This document shows, in pieces, positions 26,662-33,573 of a DNA stretch of 64,000 nucleotides (positions are counted from its first letter, which is position 1; the number at the start of each line of letters is the position of its first letter). The stretch is taken from contig CAMVPC010000013.1 in the NCBI GenBank assembly GCA_947169265.1, positions 17,272 through 81,271 on the forward strand, given 5' to 3'. The position numbers were made by a program, and so were the translations under genes. This stretch comes from an uncultured Prevotellaceae bacterium (lineage in GTDB: Bacteria > Bacteroidota > Bacteroidia > Bacteroidales > Muribaculaceae). Below the pieces are notes generated by a model that saw only the letters and a program-made list of their open reading frames with translations, did not search any database and was not told where the DNA came from.

Positions 26662-27560
26662 AACTTGAGTTCGCCGTACATGCCTATTTTGATGTATCCG
26701 TCATTTTTGACCGCCACTTTCACGGCATACACCAGGTCGGCGCGCTCGTCGTCGGTGAGGATGGTCTTGGGGGTGAATTCTGAGCGTGACGAAATCCATG
26801 TGATGGTGCCGTCGTACTCTTTCCTTGCGCCGTCGCCGTAGTTGGTGGTCACTTTCACTTTTTGTCCGAGCTTAATGTGCTCAAGTTGGCCCGACGTGAC
26901 GTAAGCGCGCATGAACATGTCCTGCGTGTCGGCGATTTTGAAAAGGGGCTTGCCTACGGTCACAAATTCGCCTCGCTCGACATATTTTTCTAAAATGGTT
27001 CCTTTGGTTGGGGCGAAGATGTGGCATTTCTCAAGTTGGTCGGCAAGTTGCTTGACTTGAACGTCGGTGGCCGCCACTTGCTTGTCGAGAGATTGTGAAC
27101 TGGTGGCGAGCGACGAGATTTGAGCCTCGAGCTGACTTTGCAGCACTTTCACTTGGTTCACGGCATCGTCGTGCATCTTGGCAGGTGCGGCGCCGTCGGC
27201 CACGAGTTCGCGGTAGCGTCGTTCTTCTTGCTGCGCCTTGGCCAGTTGCTGACGGGTGACGGCGATTTGCCGTTCCATGTCGGGCTTTTGACTGCGGTAC
27301 ACCTCTTTTGTGGCTCCCAGTTGCTGGATTTTAAGCCAAATTTGTGTGGTGTCGACGAGTCCCACCTCATGTCCGGCCTCGAGTTCGTCTCCCTCGTTCA
27401 CGTCAAAGGTTAGCAAGGTACCACTTTGCTCGGCAAACACGGTGGTCTCGGTGGCCTCAAAGGTCCCCGTGGCATCGTAGGTTTTTTCCTTCTCTCCACA
27501 GGCTGCCACGAGGAGTGAGACAGTAGCCAGTGCGAAAGTCATTTTTGAAGTTCTCATCAT
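26658..27560 (-). CDS. HlyD-family membrane fusion lipoprotein
   Basis: About 300 residues. A lipobox (LVAAC, Cys about 21) indicates a lipoprotein facing the periplasm. The mature part has the biotinyl-lipoyl-like segments (TVFAEQSGTLLTFDVNEGDEL and IFAPTKGTILEKYVERGE), a long coiled-coil hairpin between about 80 and 170, and a beta-barrel domain after it. It would link the ABC permeases to the TolC channel. It lies 3 bases after the TolC gene and overlaps the ATPase gene. Two Met codons at the start leave a one-residue ambiguity. Confidence 0.92.
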   Translation of the reverse strand: MMRTSKMTFALATVSLLVAACGEKEKTYDATGTFEATETTVFAEQSGTLLTFDVNEGDELEAGHEVGLVDTTQIWLKIQQLGATKEVYRSQKPDMERQIAVTRQQLAKAQQEERRYRELVADGAAPAKMHDDAVNQVKVLQSQLEAQISSLATSSQSLDKQVAATDVQVKQLADQLEKCHIFAPTKGTILEKYVERGEFVTVGKPLFKIADTQDMFMRAYVTSGQLEHIKLGQKVKVTTNYGDGARKEYDGTITWISSRSEFTPKTILTDDERADLVYAVKVAVKNDGYIKIGMYGELKL

Positions 27561-27563
27561 TCT

Positions 27564-28835
27564 TTAATTATTGGTGGTGTATTTTTTGTCATAAATTTGC
27601 TTGAGCATCTCAATCTCGTGGATAGACTGTTGCACGCGCGCCGCGTTCTCCTGGTTGATTTCCCTCACCAGGTCGTTCACGTCGATAATGCCGTGAACGA
27701 GTTTTGACTCGGCCGCTTTGCGCACAGCTGTACGCAACGTGATGATTTCGTTATCGTTAGTCATGAGTTTCCTGTAACGGTCTATTTCCTCGTTCAGTCT
27801 CACCACGTCGAGCCGGTTGTTGTAGAGGAATACCTCGCGGTTCGACAAGGTCATGTCGCGCTGTAGCTGTAACTTGGTCTTGTCGTTCTTGCGGGTGTAG
27901 AGCGCCCCGATGTTCCATGTCACTCTCGCGCCAATCATGGCGTTGAGCGTCCATTTGCGACTCATCATGTCGTGGAACATGTTGTAGCCAGGGTAGCCAT
28001 AGTAGCCTTGGGCAAATACCGACACTTTAGGTTTGAGTGCCGCGTCGAGTGCCTTTTCCTGCGCGTCGGCCAGTCGCAGTTGTGCGTCGAAGAGACGCAA
28101 TTCGGGCCGGTTGTTTTGGGCATCGGTGACGATGAGGGCCGGTTTCGTCACATTCTTCACGTCGATGCCGCAAAATGTGGCGAGCATAGCTTGCAGCATA
28201 CGTTTTTGCGATTCGAGGTCGGTACCCTGCTGCACGGCCTTGAGCCGTTCGGCTTTCACGTTTTGCCAGTCGCTCTTGGCCGCGGTACCATTCTTGGCCA
28301 TCGACTCGAGTTTGCGCTCGTTGCCGTCCAGGAGCTTTTGCAGGTCGTTGTTGAGGGTGATTTGTTCGTTAAGTAGCAGTAGTGCGAAATACATCTCGTT
28401 CACTCGCTTGCTCACGTTGTAAAGGTTCACCTCGTTTTGCGCCGCCAGCACTTTGCCTTGCTCAATGGCAATGGCGCGCTGACTGTTGATGGTCCCGCCG
28501 TCATAAACCGTTTGGTTCACGTCAATCCCTACGCGGTATTGGTCTTTCTTGAGTCCTTTCAAGTCCACGCCCATGCCGCTCATCATGTCCCTAAGCTCGC
28601 TTGGCCACGAGGCCACATCGCTTTGCAGGGTGGCCTGTGCCGTGGCGGTGACTTGCGGCCACCATCCTTTCGCGATATTGTCGACGGTAAGGGCCGTTGT
28701 TCTCTCGATGAGGCCATATTGGTTGATCAGCGGGTAGTTGTTTTGGGCCGCACGCTGGCACTCTTCGAGGCTTTGCGCCCGTGAAGTTACACCCATTAAG
28801 GTCAAGGTGAGGATTAGGAATAATCTTTTGTTCAT
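27564..28835 (-). CDS. TolC-family outer-membrane efflux protein
   Basis: This 423-residue protein has a signal peptide (MNKRLFLILTLTLMGVTSRAQ) and the repeated long-helix plan of TolC proteins (SLEECQRAAQNNYPLI at the mature start; MYFALLLLNEQITLNNDLQKLL; GIIDVNDLVREINQENAA near the end). The start at 28835 is an ATG; an in-frame TTG two codons upstream is less likely. It is the first gene of the efflux operon and forms the outer-membrane exit. The promoter at 28861-28868 and candidate AraC-type operator repeats precede it. Confidence 0.92.
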   Translation of the reverse strand: MNKRLFLILTLTLMGVTSRAQSLEECQRAAQNNYPLINQYGLIERTTALTVDNIAKGWWPQVTATAQATLQSDVASWPSELRDMMSGMGVDLKGLKKDQYRVGIDVNQTVYDGGTINSQRAIAIEQGKVLAAQNEVNLYNVSKRVNEMYFALLLLNEQITLNNDLQKLLDGNERKLESMAKNGTAAKSDWQNVKAERLKAVQQGTDLESQKRMLQAMLATFCGIDVKNVTKPALIVTDAQNNRPELRLFDAQLRLADAQEKALDAALKPKVSVFAQGYYGYPGYNMFHDMMSRKWTLNAMIGARVTWNIGALYTRKNDKTKLQLQRDMTLSNREVFLYNNRLDVVRLNEEIDRYRKLMTNDNEIITLRTAVRKAAESKLVHGIIDVNDLVREINQENAARVQQSIHEIEMLKQIYDKKYTTNN

Positions 28836-28860
28836 GTTCAAGCGGTTTTGTTTTGTGGTG

Positions 28861-28868
28861 CAAATATA
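28861..28868 (-). promoter_or_regulatory. -7 box TATATTTG of the efflux operon
   Basis: TATATTTG on the minus strand, 26 bases before the TolC start. No clear -33 TTTG is present, which suits an activator-dependent promoter. Confidence 0.6.
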
Positions 28869-28897
28869 CGCAGCTTGCGGCAGAGTTCAGTTATCGG

Positions 28898-28929
28898 TTT
28901 GTATGAAAAGAATGTCCATTTGTACGATT
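28898..28929 (-). promoter_or_regulatory. Candidate AraC-type activator site, direct repeat
   Basis: TTTGTATGA (28898-28906) and TTTGTACGA (28919-28927) form a direct repeat with one mismatch and a 21-base period, the geometry used by AraC-family dimers. It lies just upstream of the -33 region of the efflux promoter, roughly -45 to -75 from its start. Confidence 0.5.
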
Positions 28930-28993
28930 AAGGTGATTACTATTAAAAAATATTGCCTAAAGAGTGTTATATTTGCAACGAAATCGTACAAAT
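28918..28993. repeat. Perfect 12-bp inverted repeat in the divergent promoter region
   Basis: ATTTGTACGATT (28918-28929) and AATCGTACAAAT (28982-28993) are exact reverse complements with centres 64 bases apart. The second copy sits just after the -7 box of the regulator gene, overlapping its expected start point, a place suited to autorepression. Confidence 0.7.
28968..28975 (+). promoter_or_regulatory. -7 box TATATTTG of the AraC-type regulator
   Basis: TATATTTG lies 34 bases before the regulator start at 29009, directly before the inverted-repeat arm at 28982-28993. Confidence 0.55.
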
Positions 28994-29008
28994 TGAAAAT
29001 TTTGGCGG

Positions 29009-29881
29009 ATGGAGAAATTGAAAAATATCAATTATTTTTCGGTCGATTCGGTCGACTTGCGCGAAGTGGCCGGTAACGGGAGCCGCGTTATTGATGCCGA
29101 TGACCTGAGTGTCGTTTTTAACGGCAAACCGTCGGTGAGCCCTTTTTTGCGCGAAGGCCAAATCTATCAGTTGCCTGAGCCGCGACTGTTGCTCGTGATA
29201 AGCGGCGAGGCCGATGTGCACCTCAATTTGGAACAATATCATTTCAACCGAGGCGCCGTGGTGCTCACATCGCCCGACACGATATTAGAGGTGGAGCGTT
29301 GCAGCGACGATCTCATGGTGAGCGGCCTGGCGGTGAAGGAGAGCCTTGATGTGGACGAGATTACTGTGGCTTTCGCTTCGGCCCGCGATTTTGAGCAACT
29401 CGAGCACATGCTGTATATCATCGGAGATATCGCCGACCGCGACGCTTCGCGCCGCGACACGTTGCGCCACTTGGTGCTGGCAATGATAAGCAGTGTGAAA
29501 CACATCAAGCAGGCTACCGAAAACACTTCGTTCACCACATTACCCACGCGTGGCCAGCAACAGTTCCAGCGATTCAAGTCCTTAGTGAATAAATATTGTG
29601 AGAAAGAGCGCAATATTCCGTTTTACGCACAACAGTTGCAGGTGACCCCCCACCACCTGTCGGCAGTGATAAGCCGGGCGAGCGGCCACAGCGTCATGTA
29701 CTGGATAAACCGGGCCGTGGCGTTACGCGCCAAGGTGTTGCTGAGGACCACCGATTTGATGACCTACGAAATTGCCGAGCGTCTCAATTTTTCCAATCCT
29801 CCCACCTTTAATAATTTTTTCAAGCGGGAAACGGGCATGACCCCCAAGATGTACCGTGAGCTTCCTCTTGATGAGAAATAG
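29009..29881 (+). CDS. AraC-family transcriptional regulator of the efflux operon
   Basis: This 290-residue protein has an N-terminal cupin-like sensing domain (about 1-165, with LLLVISGEADVHLNLEQYHFNRGAVVLTSP) and a C-terminal AraC double helix-turn-helix (about 190-285: IPFYAQQLQVTPHHLSAVIS, then MTYEIAERLNFSNPPTFNNFFKRETGMTPKMYR). It is divergent from the TolC-HlyD-ABC operon. The shared region carries direct and inverted repeats of TTTGTACGA, so it very likely controls both its own gene and the pump. The inducer is unknown; a pump substrate is the natural guess. Confidence 0.9.
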   Translation: MEKLKNINYFSVDSVDLREVAGNGSRVIDADDLSVVFNGKPSVSPFLREGQIYQLPEPRLLLVISGEADVHLNLEQYHFNRGAVVLTSPDTILEVERCSDDLMVSGLAVKESLDVDEITVAFASARDFEQLEHMLYIIGDIADRDASRRDTLRHLVLAMISSVKHIKQATENTSFTTLPTRGQQQFQRFKSLVNKYCEKERNIPFYAQQLQVTPHHLSAVISRASGHSVMYWINRAVALRAKVLLRTTDLMTYEIAERLNFSNPPTFNNFFKRETGMTPKMYRELPLDEK

Positions 29882-29892
29882 CCGGCTCTCGT

Positions 29893-32367
29893 TCAACCGA
29901 GGTTGACGACAGTGATGCCGGCGCCGCCCAGCCGCACGTCCTCGTCGTGGAACGATGCCACACCGGGCACTGTGCGCAAGTATTGACGTATCATTTCGCG
30001 CAGGGCACCGGTGCCGGTGCCGTGCAGGATGCGCACTCGACTGGCGGTGAACTGGATGGCGTCGTCGATAAAGTAGGTGACAGCCTGGACCGCCTCGTCG
30101 CCGCGCATGCCTCGTACGTCGATTTCCTGCTTGAAACGCAGCTGGCGCTCGCGAATGTCGTCGAGGGTGCTTTTGCTCAACGACTGGCTGGCCGAGGTGG
30201 GAGTGTGCGCCTTGCGCTGGGTGCGCTCGAGGCGACCGGTTTCGACGCGTGTCTTCATCAGTCCGAAAGCCACGATGGCATACTTCTCGTCAACCTCGAT
30301 GACTTCGCCCACGGTGGTGCCGCCTTTCATCAGCACGTGGTCACCGGCGGCCAGCGGGCGGCCTGCGTCGTCCTTGGCCTGCTTTTTCTCTTTTTTCTTG
30401 ATGGGTGCTTTGGGCACCCGCGGCGCGCTCTTTTTAAGTTCGGTGAGGTGGGCCGAAGTCTCGTTATCGTGCTCAAGGCGTTGCTTGAACTCGGTGAGTT
30501 GCTGCCTCAATTGTCGCGTTTTCTCTTTTTCGGCTTGAATCTCGCGTATCTCCTTGATGGCCTGTTCCACGCGAGCGTTCGATTGCTTGAGGATTTCGCG
30601 TGCCTCGCTCTTGGCCTCACGCACTATCGCGCGATGTTCCTGTGCTATCGAGTCGAGACGCTCATTATATTCGTCGACGATGGCGTTGAGCTTTTTCTCG
30701 CGTGCGTGAATCTCGGTGCGTTTGCGTTCCCAATAGCGGCGGTCACGCACGATGTCGAGCAGATAGCGGTCCATGTTCACATAGTCACTGCCCACGATGT
30801 CGCGCGCCGTGTCGATGACTTCGGTGGGCAACCCTATCTTGTGGGCAATCTCGATGGCAAACGAACTGCCCGGGTAGCCGATTGATAGTTGGAAAAGCGG
30901 CCGCATCTGTTGGCGGTCGTAGAGCATGGCGCCGTTGACAATGCCCGGCGTGTCCTGCGCAAAGTGCTTGAGGTTCTGGTAGTGAGTGGTAATCACACCA
31001 AACACTTCGCGGCGGTTCAGTTGCTCAAGGATGGCTTGGGCGATAGCGCCGCCTATTTGTGGCTCAGTGCCGCTGCCGAATTCGTCGATGAGCAGGAGGG
31101 TGTCCTTGTCGCCCTGCTGCATGAATGTTTTCATGTTGAGTAGGTGGCTACTGTAGGTGCTCAGGTCGTCTTCCAGGCTCTGTTGGTCGCCGATGTCGAT
31201 AAACACACGTTTGAAAAGTCCCATGTGGGAGTTGTCGTAGAGAGGTGGCAGAATGCCGCACTGCATCATGTATTGCACAATGCCCACCGTTTTAAGACAT
31301 ACGCTCTTGCCGCCGGCATTCGGTCCTGAGATAAGTAGTATCCTGTTGTCCTTGTCGAGTGTGATGTCGAGAGGCACCACTTCTTTACCCTGTTCGCGTA
31401 GCGATAGCAACAGGCCCGGATGGATGGCGTGATACCATTCGACGTGGGGTTGCGACTCGAGGTGAGGCATGGTGCCGCCCACTTCAATCGCGAAAAGGGC
31501 TTTGGCACGGATAAAGTCGAAACGTCCCATGGCGGCGTAGGTGCCCAGCAACTCGTCGATATGTGGCCGCACGACATCGGCGGCCACGGTGAGAATGCGC
31601 ACGATTTCGCGTTTTATCTCGCTTTCGGTCTCGCGGATGCGGTTGTTGGCCTCGACGATTTCCTCGGGCTCGATAAACACGGTTTTTCCCGTGGCGCTCT
31701 CGTCGTGGACAATGCCGCGCAACTTGCGCTTGTGCATGGGCGACACAGGCAACACCAATCTGCCGTCGCGCACACTCGGCGTCACGTCCTTTTCAAGGTA
31801 GCCCTGATGGCGGCCTTGCGTGATGACACGGCGCATGATGCTGTTGATGCTGGAGGCGAGTGAGGCCGCGCTGCGCCGCAGCTCAAGCAGTTGTGGTGAC
31901 GCGTTGTCGCGAATGTTGCCATTCTTGTCGAGAATGCGTTCACACTCACCCGTGATGTCGGGAAAATGGGCTATTTCGTGACTCATGGCGGCCAGCGTGG
32001 GGTAGGGCGGCTCCTCGTCTTGGTCCTTGTGGCTGAAAAATCGCGCGATTTCGCTTGCCGTGTGCAACGATCGTTGCAGGTCAAACAGTTGGTCCACGGT
32101 GAGGAAGGAACCCGGTAAGGCGACCGCCTTGAGCGCGTCGCGCATGTCGTGGAAGTGATTGAGCGGGAATTCGCGCTTTCCTTGAAGCAGTTTCACAAAC
32201 TCATCGGTTGAGCGCAACCACGTCGTCACCTCGTCGCGCCGCGATGAGAAGCGCATCGCTTCCACCTCGTCGCGTCCCAACCGGCTCACGCAACGTCGTG
32301 CAAGCTCGGCGCGCACGGTGCCGAATCCTATTTTTTGTTCAAAATTATGCGGATAAGTGATAAACAT
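29893..32367 (-). CDS. mutS2: Endonuclease MutS2
   Basis: This 824-residue protein has an N-terminal core and clamp region (about 1-290), an ABC-type ATPase domain with Walker A SGPNAGGKSVCLKT (about 350) and DEFGSGTEP as the Walker B region (about 430), a long Lys/Glu-rich coiled coil (about 520-640), an SH3-like KOW segment (AAGDHVLMKGGTTVGEV) and a C-terminal Smr nuclease domain (DVRGMRGDEAVQAV, LHGTGTGALREMIRQYL). It lacks the mismatch-recognition domain of MutS. MutS2 suppresses recombination and in some bacteria rescues stalled ribosomes. The gene ends 12 bases from the convergent AraC-type regulator. Confidence 0.96.
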   Translation of the reverse strand: MFITYPHNFEQKIGFGTVRAELARRCVSRLGRDEVEAMRFSSRRDEVTTWLRSTDEFVKLLQGKREFPLNHFHDMRDALKAVALPGSFLTVDQLFDLQRSLHTASEIARFFSHKDQDEEPPYPTLAAMSHEIAHFPDITGECERILDKNGNIRDNASPQLLELRRSAASLASSINSIMRRVITQGRHQGYLEKDVTPSVRDGRLVLPVSPMHKRKLRGIVHDESATGKTVFIEPEEIVEANNRIRETESEIKREIVRILTVAADVVRPHIDELLGTYAAMGRFDFIRAKALFAIEVGGTMPHLESQPHVEWYHAIHPGLLLSLREQGKEVVPLDITLDKDNRILLISGPNAGGKSVCLKTVGIVQYMMQCGILPPLYDNSHMGLFKRVFIDIGDQQSLEDDLSTYSSHLLNMKTFMQQGDKDTLLLIDEFGSGTEPQIGGAIAQAILEQLNRREVFGVITTHYQNLKHFAQDTPGIVNGAMLYDRQQMRPLFQLSIGYPGSSFAIEIAHKIGLPTEVIDTARDIVGSDYVNMDRYLLDIVRDRRYWERKRTEIHAREKKLNAIVDEYNERLDSIAQEHRAIVREAKSEAREILKQSNARVEQAIKEIREIQAEKEKTRQLRQQLTEFKQRLEHDNETSAHLTELKKSAPRVPKAPIKKKEKKQAKDDAGRPLAAGDHVLMKGGTTVGEVIEVDEKYAIVAFGLMKTRVETGRLERTQRKAHTPTSASQSLSKSTLDDIRERQLRFKQEIDVRGMRGDEAVQAVTYFIDDAIQFTASRVRILHGTGTGALREMIRQYLRTVPGVASFHDEDVRLGGAGITVVNLG

Positions 32368-32376
32368 TTCTCTAAA

Positions 32377-33258
32377 TTATTTTTTCTCGACCATTATTAC
32401 GCCCAGGAGCACGAGCGCACATCCCACTATGGCCACTACACGAAGCGGCTCGCCCACCACGGTCACGCCTATCACCAGTGCCACTACGGGCTCTAAGTAG
32501 AGATAATTACTGGCACTGATGGCACCAATTTTCTTGATAATCAGGTTCCAAACGAAGAAGGCCGCCATCGAGCACACCAGCGCCAAGAACAGTAGGTTGA
32601 AAAGCACATCGGCACGAAGCAAGGTGCTGAGCGGCGTCAACGGCTCGAAAAACATGACTGGAAGGCCAAACAAGGTGCCATAGAACATCACCTTGCGTGT
32701 AATGTCGAGTGTGTTGCGTCGACCCTGGATGCGCTTGAGCAGAATGCTGTAAACCGACCAGGCCACAGCAGCCACCAGCGCGAGGATATTGCCCAGCAAG
32801 CCATCGCCCCACACGAAACCGTTCTGGAACGTGACTATGGCAACACCGGCAAAGGCGAGCGCCGAGCCCAGCAAAATCTTCCACGAGAAATGCTCCTCTT
32901 TCAGGAAAAAGGCGGCCAAAATGGTGATGAGCAGCGGATTGATGGCCACCACTATCACCACGTCGCTCATGAGCGTGAGTTTGAGGGCGACATTTTGTAG
33001 TATAAAGTACATGGCGCACCCTGTGAGGCCGCACAACACAGCCACCAGTTCGTCGTGCATATTCCACACCTCCACCTTGAAACGTGAGGCCACCAGTAGT
33101 CCCACATAGGCCACGACCGAGCGATAGATGAAAATCTCGGTGGGGGTGACGCCGGCGCCCAGCAATAGCTTGGTGCAGGGGAACGACGCTCCCCACACCA
33201 CTATCGTGAAAATGGCCAGCATATGGTACCAAAACAGCCCGTTTCGCTTCTCACTCAT
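32377..33258 (-). CDS. EamA/DMT-superfamily transporter
   Basis: A membrane protein of about 293 residues with ten helices and two EamA repeats (TIVVWGASFPCTKLLL in the first; GNILALVAAVAWSVYSILLKRI opening the second). These carriers export or import metabolites such as amino acids or nucleosides; the substrate cannot be assigned. An open frame continues up to 33303, but a -7 box at 33281-33288 places the transcript start near 33275, so ATG 33258 or 33270 must be used. It lies 9 bases upstream of mutS2 on the same strand. Confidence 0.87.
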   Translation of the reverse strand: MSEKRNGLFWYHMLAIFTIVVWGASFPCTKLLLGAGVTPTEIFIYRSVVAYVGLLVASRFKVEVWNMHDELVAVLCGLTGCAMYFILQNVALKLTLMSDVVIVVAINPLLITILAAFFLKEEHFSWKILLGSALAFAGVAIVTFQNGFVWGDGLLGNILALVAAVAWSVYSILLKRIQGRRNTLDITRKVMFYGTLFGLPVMFFEPLTPLSTLLRADVLFNLLFLALVCSMAAFFVWNLIIKKIGAISASNYLYLEPVVALVIGVTVVGEPLRVVAIVGCALVLLGVIMVEKK

Positions 33259-33280
33259 TACTCTCTCCATATTTGTCCCG

Positions 33281-33288
33281 CAAAAGTA
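33281..33288 (-). promoter_or_regulatory. -7 box TACTTTTG of the DMT transporter
   Basis: TACTTTTG on the minus strand, followed by GCGGG. It rules out the most upstream possible start codon at 33303. Confidence 0.55.
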
Positions 33289-33303
33289 GAAATAATTTTT
33301 CAT

Positions 33304-33494
33304 TTCTACCGAAGTGTAAGGCGTTTTTTAACTGCGAGGCGGCTTATATGGCACCTTCGTGCCTGCGCTGCGGGCGAAGGAATAAGCGCACTGACTGGCG
33401 GAAACTTTTCAGAATTAGTTTCAAAATTATTCAATTCGGGAAATTCGGGTTTAATTTTTCAATTGTTCAAATAACTCCTTAGACTCCGCAGGCC
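33304..33494. other. Intergenic stretch without a recognised gene
   Basis: AT-rich spacer between the DMT transporter promoter and the terminator of the BspA-like gene. No ORF with family resemblance and no RNA gene was seen. It includes the short direct repeat TTCGGGAAATTCGGG. Confidence 0.5.
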
Positions 33495-33526
33495 AAAAAC
33501 ACCCCGCAGCCTGAAAGACCGCGGGG
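33495..33526 (-). terminator. Terminator of the BspA-like gene
   Basis: On the minus strand GCCCCGC and GCGGGG form a stem (33502-33507 with 33521-33526) followed by TGTTTTT. Between it and the stop codon are tandem ATCTAAC-like heptamers (about 33538-33580). Confidence 0.75.
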
Positions 33527-33573
33527 CACTGGTGAATCTAATTATCTAAAATCTAATATCTAACATCTAACAT

